Shown here: one piece after another, positions 46,668 to 56,835 of the stretch | Numbering within the stretch: position 1 is the first letter of the stretch | Layout of the letters: every line of letters begins with the position of its first letter | NCBI RefSeq assembly: GCF_016587375.1 | Contig: NZ_BNJG01000004.1 | Coordinates: forward strand, 186,001-250,000 | Source of the DNA: Ktedonobacter robiniae | GTDB lineage: Bacteria > Chloroflexota > Ktedonobacteria > Ktedonobacterales > Ktedonobacteraceae | Reading direction: 5' to 3' | DNA: 64,000 nt | The notes under the pieces: generated by a model | Databases searched by the model: none | Told to the model about the DNA's origin: nothing | What the model saw: only the letters and a program-made list of their open reading frames with translations | Position numbers and translations under genes: made by a program

Positions 46668-47819
46668 TTGGCAGACCTATCTCACATCCAGCGCATCCGC
46701 GAGCAGTTGCCCGCGACATCAAGCAATATTTATCTCAATACTGGCACCTTTGGTCCCCTGCCCACTTTGTGTATCCAGGCCGTTCAGGACCACTTTGAGC
46801 GCGAGTTGCGGGAGGGACGTATTGGAACTAAAAGCTTTGAGAATACGGGCAACACCTATAAGCGGGCGCGCCAGAATATCGCGCGCCTGCTCAATGCCGA
46901 TGAAGAAGAGATCGCTCTGACCGATAACACTGGTGAGGGCCTCAACATCGTCGCCAATGGCATTAACTGGAAGGCGGGCGACGAGGTCATCACCACCGAT
47001 CACGAGCATATGAGCGCCCTGGCCCCACTCTACCAGCTCCGCGACCGCTATGGCATTACCATTCGCTTCGCCGAACTGGGCCTGCGCGCCGACCGCCCGG
47101 TCGACGAGGCTATCGCACCGCTCATCAACGAGCACACACGCCTGATCCTTATCTCACATGTGACCTGGACTACGGGTGCGGTACTCGATGTACGCGCCGT
47201 CAATCGCCTGGGACACGAGCACAATATTCCCGTGCTCATCGATGGCGCGCAGTCTGCCGGCGCCATTTCCCTGGATATGAAAGGACTTGAGGTCGATTTC
47301 TACGCCATTCCCATGCAGAAGTGGCTCTGCGGCCCCGAGGGCACGGGCGGGCTCTTCGCCAGCCGTGAGGCGCTCAAGCATATCACCTCGACCTACGTCG
47401 GCTACTGGTCGGCCAAGAACTTCCACGGCGATTGGGCCTTGATCGAGAGTGCGCAGCGCTTCGAGGTGGGTGGCAGGCAGACAGCAGCTATCGCGGGCCA
47501 GAACGCCTCCCTGGAGTGGTTTGAGCGTGAAGTCGGGCATCAGTGGATGTTCGAGCGCATCAGCCAGCTCAACAGCTACGCCAGCCAGGCCCTGCAATGC
47601 GTCCCCGGCCTGACCCTGCTCACACCCACGCCCGGCGCCAGCGGTCTCCTCTCCTTCACTATCGAAGGCAAGTCCGACGAAGAGATCGTCACTGCCCTGC
47701 GCGAGCGCAACATCTTGATCCGCAACATCCCCGAAACCCGGTCCCTGCGTATCTCCACCGGCTTCTACAACACCGAAGATGAGATCGACACACTGGTTAA
47801 AGCGTTACAGGAGCTGTAG
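46668..47819 (+). CDS. Class V aminotransferase / cysteine desulfurase-like PLP enzyme
   Basis: 383 residues. The PLP lysine lies in PMQKWLCGPEGTGG, with DGAQSAGA and SHVTWTTGAV at cofactor-binding positions; this is the isopenicillin N epimerase/EgtE-like branch rather than IscS. It could act on cysteine-derived or amino-acid substrates; reaction not certain. Start: the ORF opens at an ATG at 46632, but AAGGAG at 46654-46659 sits eight bases before a TTG at 46668, where the family alignment also begins, so TTG is preferred. Confidence 0.85.
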   Translation: MADLSHIQRIREQLPATSSNIYLNTGTFGPLPTLCIQAVQDHFERELREGRIGTKSFENTGNTYKRARQNIARLLNADEEEIALTDNTGEGLNIVANGINWKAGDEVITTDHEHMSALAPLYQLRDRYGITIRFAELGLRADRPVDEAIAPLINEHTRLILISHVTWTTGAVLDVRAVNRLGHEHNIPVLIDGAQSAGAISLDMKGLEVDFYAIPMQKWLCGPEGTGGLFASREALKHITSTYVGYWSAKNFHGDWALIESAQRFEVGGRQTAAIAGQNASLEWFEREVGHQWMFERISQLNSYASQALQCVPGLTLLTPTPGASGLLSFTIEGKSDEEIVTALRERNILIRNIPETRSLRISTGFYNTEDEIDTLVKALQEL

Positions 47820-47929
47820 AAGGGCGCTACTGACGTACGCACCCTACGCCATTGTTGCCTGGTGATTGGAGGATTCCCCATACCTCTGGTGAAATCCAGC
47901 ATAGAGGCGTACGTTGATAGGACCCGGCT

Positions 47930-47969
47930 CACATGACCAGGCCTTCACCAGTTCAGGCCTGGTCGTGTG
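47930..47969. terminator. Hairpin between convergent genes
   Basis: 15-bp stem with one wobble pair (47930-47944 with 47955-47969, 10-nt loop), core GACCAGGCCT. It overlaps the last codons of the minus-strand hydrolase and lies 111 bp after the plus-strand aminotransferase. There is no T-run, so a structural or Rho-assisted terminator is likelier than an intrinsic one. Confidence 0.45.
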
Positions 47970-48570
47970 ACGCCTCTGGTTTGCCAGATACTGCTGCTAC
48001 AATTTCGTCAGTTGAGCGGATGCGACCCATTCTCGGCAAGATATAGGTACAAGTATGTCTATGTTCTTCTTCTGAATACGCATTCATAGCATCGGTTGCA
48101 AATACCTGGTTGTAGCCATGTTGATAGGCTTCACGAGCGGTGGTCTCAACACCAATATTAGTCGAGATACCACAGAGGACAATCGTGTCGATATTCCGAC
48201 GACGGAGCTGAAGATCCAGGTCGGTACCAAAGAATGCTCCCCATTGATGTTTCGTCACCAGATGGTCCAATGGGTGAGATCCCAGCGCTGGAAGAATATC
48301 TGACCAGTCCTCCGGTTCTTCAGCCAGTGCATGGGGAAGCAGTGTGCTGGGTAGAGGATCAGTAATCGGATCTAAAAAATCTTTACCATCAACTGAAGCA
48401 ACACGCACAAGAACGACAAAACTTTCTGCCTGTCGAAATGCATTGACCAAACGCGTTGTTTGGCTCACTACTTCCTGGATAGGATGGGGCTGGCTTTCCC
48501 AGGAGAACACTCGTTTCATTATATCAATGACAACCAATGCTGTCCTGTTCGGGTCTAACTCAAAAGACAT
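47953..48570 (-). CDS. Isochorismatase-like hydrolase
   Basis: 205 residues from ATG 48570 (AAGGAG eight bases upstream). VVIDIMKRVF supplies the first Asp and VTKHQWGAF the Lys of this fold. The position of the catalytic Cys of amidase-type members is Gly (STNIGVETTA), as in true isochorismatases and some uncharacterised relatives. It thus probably is not a nicotinamidase-type enzyme. Substrate unknown. Divergent from the kinase gene. Confidence 0.85.
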   Translation of the reverse strand: MSFELDPNRTALVVIDIMKRVFSWESQPHPIQEVVSQTTRLVNAFRQAESFVVLVRVASVDGKDFLDPITDPLPSTLLPHALAEEPEDWSDILPALGSHPLDHLVTKHQWGAFFGTDLDLQLRRRNIDTIVLCGISTNIGVETTAREAYQHGYNQVFATDAMNAYSEEEHRHTCTYILPRMGRIRSTDEIVAAVSGKPEASHDQA

Positions 48571-48716
48571 GGAAAAATCTCCTTCGCGTTTCTTCGAGAC
48601 CGATTGCAGCGGTCTCGAACTCTTGTATTGTAACATGAAAGAGGGAGCATTATGGATTAAGGTAAGGGCTAAAACTTACCATTTCTAACACCTAGAACGT
48701 CAGATGGGACATTTCA

Positions 48717-49766
48717 ATGAATGAAGTTGCTTTTTTTCAGACCGCCATCACCCGGATATATGGACGGTCGCCCCTTGCCCTCACTGCATTATGCAAGCAT
48801 AATCCAGAGGGAAAGCAGCTATATCGCGTCGATTTCACAACGGGACCGTCCTGGGTGATGCGCGCCTATCATGAGGAGCACAGCCTGACCGACGCCTTTC
48901 ACTTTATAAGTGGCTCTCAATCCCTCCTTGAATGGCTACAAGGAACTGCTCATACGTTATCTTCTGCGACGAACCAGGGCTATCCTGCCCCAACGATCAT
49001 TTCCCCTCTTACAGGAGAGCTTATTGGAAACCATCAAAAGTGGCATATGTTTATGACGACCTTTGTGGAGGGCGATGCCAGAGATACAAGTCCAGAAAAG
49101 ATGGCAGCGCTGGGAGCAGCGCTTGGCCATTTGCACACACTTTCCCTCCCTGAACAATCTTCAATGGATAGTAAGTTTGCACTTTCCTGGTGGTCGCGTA
49201 CTCGCCTACAGGAAGGGTCACACCGCCTGAGATCCGCCGCTCCCTATGTTCCCCAGGAGATGCAAGCCCTTTATAACGCATGCCAGCACACCTTTGATTA
49301 TTTCCAGCGTGACTCACTCCTTCCACAAACGCTTATCCATGGAGATTGCTGGACCGAAAATGGTGTCCAGACGCAAGAGGGACTGGCAACTCTGATTGAC
49401 TGGGAATGCGCGGGCCTGGGGCTACCGATTCTTGATTTCGGCTCATTGCTCCTGCACTGCCACTTTGATCAACGGGATAAACTCGAACACCAGGCTTACC
49501 CTCAGTACCAGCCCGACCCTCAGCGCATCACAGCCGTGGTTCAGGGCTATTCTCGCTGGCGACGGCTCTCAACATATGAACACAAAGCCCTATTAGAGGC
49601 TGTACGTTTCAGCGTGGCCTGGCGGCTTGCGTGGTTCTTCTCGCTCCTGGCAAAAGACACAACAAACGAATGGGTTCAGGGTGTCTTGAGACGCTGGCAG
49701 CGCTGGTATGCCATCAGTGAAGACATCGCACGCCTGGGACACAAAAATATAGGGCAAACAAACTAA
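48717..49766 (+). CDS. APH-family phosphotransferase
   Basis: 349 residues, aminoglycoside phosphotransferase/choline kinase fold. The catalytic loop HGDCWTENG and the magnesium motif IDWECAG are clear. Members phosphorylate small hydroxylated compounds, including antibiotics, homoserine or sugars. No substrate can be assigned; resistance is only a possibility. Confidence 0.85.
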   Translation: MNEVAFFQTAITRIYGRSPLALTALCKHNPEGKQLYRVDFTTGPSWVMRAYHEEHSLTDAFHFISGSQSLLEWLQGTAHTLSSATNQGYPAPTIISPLTGELIGNHQKWHMFMTTFVEGDARDTSPEKMAALGAALGHLHTLSLPEQSSMDSKFALSWWSRTRLQEGSHRLRSAAPYVPQEMQALYNACQHTFDYFQRDSLLPQTLIHGDCWTENGVQTQEGLATLIDWECAGLGLPILDFGSLLLHCHFDQRDKLEHQAYPQYQPDPQRITAVVQGYSRWRRLSTYEHKALLEAVRFSVAWRLAWFFSLLAKDTTNEWVQGVLRRWQRWYAISEDIARLGHKNIGQTN

Positions 49767-49785
49767 CCTGTATCTTTCGTAGTTG

Positions 49786-49849
49786 CCCACGCCCGGCAGG
49801 TGGACCAGGTAGGTGCGCCCTTTAGAAGCACTGCCTGCATGGGCGTGGG
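49786..49849. repeat. Long-range hairpin before the TnpB remnant
   Basis: CCCACGCCC (49786-49794) pairs with GGGCGTGGG (49841-49849), with an inner GCAGG/CCTGC pairing. It lies 20 bp after the kinase stop codon and before the transposase remnant, so it may be the kinase terminator or what is left of the left end of the IS element. Confidence 0.35.
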
Positions 49850-50004
49850 GTCAACGCGTATCATTCAATGTAAACCGGGATACTCCAGGTGTGGGCGATC
49901 TGTTTACAGATATAGTGGCGAGAAAGTCCCGATCATTGATGCCGGAGATGAATCGCCACCCTGCCTGAGAGAAGAGAACAGAAAAAAGCATGCCTTAAGA
50001 ACTT

Positions 50005-50523
50005 GTGTTCTCCCGGTCTCTGCAGTTTGGCAAGAGTGTGGGACTGCGAGCCCCAGGGATGTTTGTAGACATATTGAGACGCACCGTTGCAAGCACGGGC
50101 GGCACCCTGATCGAGGTCCCCACACGCAAAACAGCGCTCAGCCAATGGTGTCATGGCTGTGGTAAGAAGGCAAAAAAGCCCCTCTCTCAGCGGTGGCATC
50201 AGTGTGCCTGTGGCGTGGGTCCCGTGCAACGCGACCTCTACTCCGCATTTCTTGCCGCCTACCTTGATCCAGCAGATCCCATTCCCTCGTGTGCCCAATA
50301 CCAGAGGTATTGGGAAGGTGCGGAAGCGCGCCTGTTGGCAGCACATGAGCGCACCCTCCAACGCGCGAAAGAGGGGCAGGCTCTGCCCCGAAGCTTGGGC
50401 CTGGCCCGAGCCAGAGCGCGTCTGCCCGAAAGTCCAGGGGAACCAACACAAGAGCCAGCCTTTCTGCTTCGGCACGCAAGACTGGAAGCGTGGAACGAAC
50501 CCCTGGAACCCCCGCTGCTGTAG
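50005..50523 (+). pseudogene. TnpB / IS605 OrfB C-terminal remnant
   Basis: About 170 codons match only the C-terminal third of IS200/IS605 OrfB (TnpB): GKSVGLRAPGMFVDILRR, then ALSQWCHGCGK with a zinc-ribbon partner pair CACG, then RDLYSAFLAA. The N-terminal and first catalytic regions are absent, so the element is dead. A hairpin at 50509-50530 (CCCC-CGCT / AGCG-C-GGGG), at the stop codon, looks like the right end of the element. The remnant ends only 13 bp from the smc stop codon. Confidence 0.75.
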
Positions 50524-50535
50524 CGCGGGGAGCTC

Positions 50536-53500
50536 TCAGCGTTCGTGGACGGCGACGGCCTCTTCGAGGCGGATCGAGAGCATGCGCGAGACGCTGTCGC
50601 GCATGGAGACGCCGTAGATGACCTGGGCAGCGGTCATAGTGACGCGGTTGTGCGTGATGACGATAAACTGCGTCTTCTGCGCCAGTTGTCTGAGAATGTC
50701 GCAGAAGCGCGCGACATTGGATTCGTCGAGCGCAGCGTCAACCTCGTCGAGGAGACAGAAGGGCGGCGGATTGATCTCCAGGAGGGAGAAGAGCAGCGCC
50801 GCCGAGACCAGCGCACGCTCACCACCCGAGAGCAACGAGAGGTCCTGCACCTTCTTTCCAGGTGGCTGGACAATTACCTCGACACCAGCGGGCATGCTCG
50901 TGGGCGAGGCCGAGCTAGTGCCCTCCTCTTCGCTGCCCTTGGCACTGATCAACTCCAGGCGGGCGCTACCACCGTTGAAGAGGGTGGTAAAGTGCTCGCG
51001 GAAGCGGGCATTGACGGCCTGGAAGGTGGCCTCAAACTGCCGGGCCATGGTGGCGTCAAGCTGATCGATGATAGCGCGGAGCTGGAGCGCGGCCTGGTCG
51101 AGGTCCGTGATCTGCGAGGTCAGGAACTCGTAGCGCGTCTTCGTCTCCTCGTAGAGCTGGGGAGCGTTCTCGTCACAGCCGCCCATGGCTTTGAGACGGC
51201 TGCGCAGAGCGTCTACGCGCCGCCGTAGCTTGCGCAGGTGCGCCTCCTCCTCTTCGGTGAGACTCCCATCTGCCTCTGGCGCGGCGGGATGGCTCCCGTT
51301 GGTGCCTGGCGTAGGCTCGCTCTCAATACTCTCGATGCGCTCAGCCTGCCGCGCCAGTTCCTGGGGATCTTCGATGCCCATCTCGTCACGCAACTGTTCG
51401 AGCAGGGTCTCGATGGCGTCACGCGCCTTCTGGCTGTCGAGCAGAGCCTTACGATAGACGCCCTCTTGCTCACTCATCTCGCGCTGCATACGATTGCGCT
51501 GCTGCTCGATACTGGCGATCTGTTGCTCAACCTGGGCCAGTTGTCCCTCGACCTCATGTAGCTGCGTCTGCTGCGCCTTGGCCTGGATACGTGCCTGCTC
51601 CAACTGCTGGCGCTGGCCCTCGGTGCTCTCGCGCAACTGCTGCTGGCGTTGCTCAAGCTCTTTGGCGCGCGCCACCTGCTGACCAATCTGCGCCTTGAGA
51701 TCCTGGGCCTGCGTGTTCTGCTGCGCGAGCTGCTGGCGCAGGGCCTTGGCCTCCTGGCGCTTGACCGCGAGGGCTGTGCGCGCCCGGCCTAGCTCATCCT
51801 GCTGGCGACGATAGGAGGTGGCCCGCTCCTCCATCTCGTACTGCAACTCCTCCACCAGGCCAGACATCTCACGTTGCTTCTTCTCATGCGATTGAACACG
51901 TTCCTGGCCCGCGACGACCTCTTGCTCCAGGCCCGCGACCTCGGCGGCGAGCTGCTGCTCAATGGAGGCTGAGAGCCTGATCTCGGTCTGCGAGCGCTCC
52001 TGATCGCGCTGTGTGTTCGTCACAATCTTATTCTGCTCATTAGCGCGAGCTGAGAGCTTCTGGAGCTGCTTATCGAGGACGTTCTGCTCGACACGTCGCC
52101 CCTCCTGGGCGCGCTGTACCTCGCTGAGCGAGGCATTAAGGGCATCGAGCTGCTCCTTCTGCTCATCGAGTTGCTGGGGAAGCTCGCGCAATTCGCGCTC
52201 ATAGGCAAGTAGCCCTTGCTGCGCGCCGCCCTTGCCCGCGCCACCGGAGAGCCAGCCATCCACGTGCAGGACATCGCCCTTCAGCGTGACAATGGAGGTG
52301 AAAGGAAGGTCACTGACGGAGGAGAGACTCAGGGGCAGCGCCCAGTCCAGGAGTTCGCGCGCGGCATCGAGGTCCTGCGCTATGACGACGCCACGCAGCA
52401 AACGCACAAAGAGGGGCTGGTAGCGTGCCTCACACTGGACCAGTTTCGCAGCGAAGCCCTTGACGCGCGATTGCAACTCGGGCTTCTGCGCCAAAAAGCG
52501 CTGCAAAACAGCCTCTTCAACCTGGCCCTGGATGCCGCTGACCTCCAGGCCTCCCTCGTCTTCACCATCGCGCTCCAACCAGACGATCATGGCCTTACCA
52601 CTATTCGAGCTTTGTAGGTACTGCTGGCACCCCAGGGCATTATCTAATGTCTCGACCACAACGGCCTGCATATAGGGTCCCAAAGCGGCCTCCAGGGCCT
52701 GCTCCATCCCCTCGGGGACAACGCCCAGTTGCGGCACCGGGCCAAGCATACCATTGAGCTTGCCAGCGGGGGCGCGCAGGAGGGCGCGGACGCCATCGCT
52801 ATAGCCACTCAGGCTCTGACGCCAGTTCTTGAGCATGTTCAGGCGGTCGGAGATCGTGCGGCGCTTGCGCTCGGCGTCCGCGATCAAGCCTTTGAGCCGC
52901 TCCATCTCCTGCTGCCCCTCGGCGATGAATTTGGCGATGCCCTGCTTCTGCTGCTGGACCTGCTGCTCTTCGTCGCGTATGGCCTGCAGACGCGCCCGCT
53001 CCTCGACGAGCTTTCCTTCAAGAGTACGCAGCGTCTGCTGGGCCTCGGCGATCGTATTGCGCCGGGCAGCCAGGGTCCGGTTGCGCTCGCCCACTTGCTT
53101 CTGTAAGCGTCCTAGCTCGGTCTGGCTGGAGCCCAGGCGTGCCTGGACCTGGACGAGGTCGTTCTGCGCGGCCCGCAGACGGCGCTCATCCAGCTCATAC
53201 TCCTTCTGCGCACGCGAGACCTTCATCTCCAGGTCGGCCAGTTTCGCCGAACCCTCGTCAACCGCCTCGTCAGCCAGGTCGCACTGCTCCTCAAGGTCGA
53301 TAAGCTGCTTTTGCAGGGTGATCAGGCGCTCACGCAGGCGGCGCTCCTCGCGCTGCATATCGCCGCGCTGGCGCTCCAGGCCCCCGATACGTTCCTCATT
53401 GACCGCCAGGTCTCGCTCACTACGCTGGACGACCTCGTTGGCCTCGTTCCAGGCCCGGCGCAGTTCCGCAATGCGGGCCTGGGTCTGCTGGCGCGTGGCG

Positions 53501-54318
53501 CGATAACCCATGCCCTGGTCAACAACGAACTGCAAGGCCTGCTCCAGCTCACGTACCTTGCGCGCCTGCTCCTGTTCTAGATGCTCCGTGCGCTCGCTGT
53601 TGACGCGCAGGCGCCGCCACTGCAAGGTATACCAGGCCAACAGCACCTCTTGCAGCTCGGCACTGACCTGCTTATACTCGACGGCGCGCTTCGCCTGGAT
53701 CTCCAGCGGCCCCAGGCGCGGCTCGATCTCGCTGACGATGTCGCGCACGCGGTCCAGGTTCATCTCCGTCTGCTTGAGACGATTATCGGCGTCGGTGCGC
53801 TGCACCTGAAAGGGGCGAATGCCTGCCGCATTCTCAAAGAGCCCACGCCGCTCCTCGGCACGCAGGCTCAGCGCGGCATCGATCAGGCCCTGGCCGATAA
53901 CGGTATAGGAATCGTGTCCGATGCGGGCCTGGGCCAGCAGTAAGAGGACATCCTTGAGACGTACCTTCTGTTTATTAATTAAATACTCGTTCTCGCCCGA
54001 ACGAAACGAACGGCGCGTGACCGTAATCTCGCTATAATCTGAGGGCACCCAGCCCGTGCTGTTATCAATGGTTAATGATACCTCGGCCATACCCAGCGCC
54101 GCCTTCCCCTGTCCACCCACAAAAATAATGTCGTCGCTCTTCTTTCCACGAAGCTGGCGCATATTCTGCTCGCCAAGCACCCAGCGCATCGCGTCGGCGA
54201 CGTTTGACTTGCCCGACCCATTGGGTCCCACCACCGCCGTAATCCCTGGACTAAACTCCAGAACCGTACGCGAGGCAAAACTCTTGAAGCCAAGCATTTC
54301 CAGGCGTTTTAAATACAC
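50536..54318 (-). CDS. smc: Chromosome segregation protein SMC
   Basis: About 1260 residues, the condensin ATPase that compacts and segregates the chromosome with ScpA and ScpB. GPNGSGKSN is the N-terminal Walker A; two long coiled coils rich in Q, E and R flank a hinge with GAGKGGAQQG; the C-terminal signature LLSGGERAL and Walker B CLLDEVDAALDE are intact. The GTG at 54318, in VYLKRLEMLGFKSF, with GGAGGAAGGG upstream, matches family starts better than the ATG at 54477. The TnpB remnant ends right at its 3' end. Confidence 0.95.
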   Translation of the reverse strand: MYLKRLEMLGFKSFASRTVLEFSPGITAVVGPNGSGKSNVADAMRWVLGEQNMRQLRGKKSDDIIFVGGQGKAALGMAEVSLTIDNSTGWVPSDYSEITVTRRSFRSGENEYLINKQKVRLKDVLLLLAQARIGHDSYTVIGQGLIDAALSLRAEERRGLFENAAGIRPFQVQRTDADNRLKQTEMNLDRVRDIVSEIEPRLGPLEIQAKRAVEYKQVSAELQEVLLAWYTLQWRRLRVNSERTEHLEQEQARKVRELEQALQFVVDQGMGYRATRQQTQARIAELRRAWNEANEVVQRSERDLAVNEERIGGLERQRGDMQREERRLRERLITLQKQLIDLEEQCDLADEAVDEGSAKLADLEMKVSRAQKEYELDERRLRAAQNDLVQVQARLGSSQTELGRLQKQVGERNRTLAARRNTIAEAQQTLRTLEGKLVEERARLQAIRDEEQQVQQQKQGIAKFIAEGQQEMERLKGLIADAERKRRTISDRLNMLKNWRQSLSGYSDGVRALLRAPAGKLNGMLGPVPQLGVVPEGMEQALEAALGPYMQAVVVETLDNALGCQQYLQSSNSGKAMIVWLERDGEDEGGLEVSGIQGQVEEAVLQRFLAQKPELQSRVKGFAAKLVQCEARYQPLFVRLLRGVVIAQDLDAARELLDWALPLSLSSVSDLPFTSIVTLKGDVLHVDGWLSGGAGKGGAQQGLLAYERELRELPQQLDEQKEQLDALNASLSEVQRAQEGRRVEQNVLDKQLQKLSARANEQNKIVTNTQRDQERSQTEIRLSASIEQQLAAEVAGLEQEVVAGQERVQSHEKKQREMSGLVEELQYEMEERATSYRRQQDELGRARTALAVKRQEAKALRQQLAQQNTQAQDLKAQIGQQVARAKELEQRQQQLRESTEGQRQQLEQARIQAKAQQTQLHEVEGQLAQVEQQIASIEQQRNRMQREMSEQEGVYRKALLDSQKARDAIETLLEQLRDEMGIEDPQELARQAERIESIESEPTPGTNGSHPAAPEADGSLTEEEEAHLRKLRRRVDALRSRLKAMGGCDENAPQLYEETKTRYEFLTSQITDLDQAALQLRAIIDQLDATMARQFEATFQAVNARFREHFTTLFNGGSARLELISAKGSEEEGTSSASPTSMPAGVEVIVQPPGKKVQDLSLLSGGERALVSAALLFSLLEINPPPFCLLDEVDAALDESNVARFCDILRQLAQKTQFIVITHNRVTMTAAQVIYGVSMRDSVSRMLSIRLEEAVAVHER

Positions 54319-55049
54319 AACGCGATCCCTTCCTCCAAGAAAAGACTCTGAGAAATTCACGTCGATCATACCATAGCCATCCATTACAGCCAAGTACTCA
54401 AAAAATACCAGAAAGAGAGAGGAGGCGGGAGATCTTCTCTCTTTCTGGCATTCGCGGAAAGTGAGGCAAACAGTCACAGTACATGAGTGATAGGCAGGTC
54501 ATCTATTGCATACCCTTACATAGCAAGCATACCCCTCCAACTAAATCATTCATCTACCTCTATACATACTGCCTGTATACTCAGTAGCACCTCTATCAAA
54601 CACAACATATTCCTGATCGATCACACTCTTCGCGATATCGTCATCTCACATTCTAAGCCTGTCGTCATAATCTTTTTCATATTACTCTGAAGCGACCAAA
54701 TAGATCCTTGATATTTACCTTTTATGTGAGGCTGGCATATGTAGTCAAGGCTCTTTTCCGGCAGAAGTACATTGGTAAGGAAGGTGAAGAAAATGGTACA
54801 ATCATCACGCGACCAGGAGATTGTCAAACGCTTCCACTGTCGGGCAGATTCCCCACTTGCAAGAGTTCTATCAGCTCTATCTCGGCGGCGTTTTTGCTCT
54901 GGGCGAACTCTTTACGCAAAACCCAGACCTCACATACCGAGCCTCGATGGGCCAGAGGAAAGACGAGCTGGGACGTGGTTGAAGGAGAGAGCCTGTGAGG
55001 TGGATTTACACAGTTGCTTGATGTCTTTTTCGCGAAAGGATCTTTTCTC
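54319..55049. other. Intergenic region with a protein-like fragment
   Basis: About 730 bp (part may be a longer smc 5' region). The first 240 bp are AT-rich and hold the smc promoter. At 54851-54982 one plus frame, closed by a stop and without a start codon, reads protein-like (HLQEFYQLYLGGVFALGELF onward to DELGRG). It may be the tail of a lost gene; I do not recognise the family. Nothing else is supported. Confidence 0.3.
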
Positions 55050-56656
55050 ATGGGACTCACACTGAGAGGCGGTTCTCAATCGGCAAAAGTGGTTGCCATG
55101 CGCGCTGCTTCATCCCTACGTGCCAGCATCACCACCCTCCTTCGCCGCGTCAACCTCGCTCCCGCCGTGCTGATCATCGCTGGCATCTCGTTTCTGGCCC
55201 ATATCCTGGTCGGCGACAATTACGGGTATTTCCGGGATGAACTCTATGTTCTGGCAATGAGCCAACATCCCGCCTTTGGCTATGTGGATGTCCCGCCGCT
55301 AGTTCCCTGGATCACACTGATTCCCCGCTTGCTCACCAACAATGCCCTCTGGGCCATCCATGTGATCTCGGCTCTGGTCTGTGCCGGGACGATCGTCCTG
55401 ACCGGACTGATGGCCCGGCTCCTCGGCGGCACGAGATGGGTCCAGGGACTCGCTGCCCTGGGATCGGCGACGGCCCTCGTCCTGATGGCAAACGGCTCAA
55501 TCTACACCTATGATGTCTTCGATGCATTCTGGTGGTCGGCTTCTGCCACCATCCTCATCGTCCTGCTGCGCGATGAACGTCCCCGCGACTTCCTCGCGTT
55601 CGGCCTGGTGGCTGGCCTGGGATTATTGACGAAGGAGACCATCCTCTTCTGGGGGTTCGCGCTGATCCTCGGATTGCTGCTAACCCGACAACGCAGCCTG
55701 CTGTTCACTCGCTGGACGGTGTTTGGGGGCCTGATTGCCTTCGCTCTCGTCTTGCCATTCCTGATCTGGAATGCCACGAATGGCTGGGCATCGGTGCAGT
55801 ATTGGGCGGGCTATTCCCAAAATCACAGTGCAGGTGGGTCGCCCCTCGATTTCCTGATCAACCAGATCCTCGGCATGAATCCCCTCTCGGTGCTCTTGTG
55901 GGGGCAGGACTGTGGTACTTCTTCTCCGCACGTGGTGCGCGCTTTCGGGTCTTCGGGTGGGCGTATCTCATCCTCTTCGTTCTCTTCAGCGCGATTCAGG
56001 GGAAAACCTATTTTCTGGCACCAGCCTATCCACCTTTGTATGCTGCTGGCGCGGTGCTGCTCGGTCAGTGGCGGGTGCGCTGGCCCAGGTGGATCGCGGC
56101 CTATCCTGTGCTGCTGGTCGTGAGTGCCGTGTTGCTGGCCCCCGCGGTGATGCCAGTGTTGCCACCCGCCGTGTATGGACATATTTATGGCAAGGGTGGC
56201 AATGCAGGGTCGCAGCAGGATGCAGGTGATATCGACGGCTTGCCACAAGCCCTGGCGGATCGCTTTGGCTGGGAGGAACAGATCGCGTTGATTGCTCAGG
56301 TATATCACAGCCTACCAATGGATGAGCAGCGGGTTGCCTGCATCTTTACCTCCAATTATGGTGAGGCTGGTGCGCTCGTGCAATTCGGTGGGCGCTATCA
56401 TCTGCCACCACCGATCAGCGGACACAACGCCTTCTATCTCTGGGGACCGCAAGGGTGTACCGGCCAGGTCGTCATCACGATCAATATTTCTCCCCAGGAC
56501 GCTGCACAGGGGTTCAACTCGGTGACGCTGGCCGCCAGGACTTCCTGCGATGATTGTGTGGACTTTGAGAATCATGCTCCTATCCTGATCTTGCGGCAGC
56601 CGAAGGCGAAGGTACCATTCGCGGTACTCTGGGCACAGGCTAAGCATTACGATTGA
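55050..56656 (+). CDS. GT39-like membrane glycosyltransferase, one frameshift
   Basis: About 535 residues after adding one G to the G5 run at 55900-55904, which joins LLWG to AGLWYFF. Membrane protein with about a dozen hydrophobic segments; the N-terminal loop YFRDELYVLAMSQHPAFGYVDVPPL carries the acidic residues typical of the ArnT/PMT (GT39, PF13231) family. It would transfer a sugar from a polyprenyl-phosphate carrier on the outer face of the membrane. ATG at 55050 has AAAGGA upstream; an earlier in-frame ATG lies at 55014. Confidence 0.85.
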
Positions 56657-56835
56657 GGCCAGGCAGGGTTGGGGGCACGACAGTTTTTCCCCGCGCACAT
56701 CCAGGCTTCAGTGGAGTTACTTTCCTGGCAATAAGCCGTGCGCGAGCGCTATGGCTACCTGACCCAGAAGATGCGTGTAGAGTATAGCGGTCGTATGGTA
56801 TGATGCATAATATATGCAATCATTGGAGGTCGGCT

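Noticed and set aside
49850..50004. Intact omega-RNA or full IS605 element before the TnpB remnant
   Set aside because: The N-terminal coding part is missing and no guide scaffold can be recognised; only the C-terminal part and a right-end hairpin are left.
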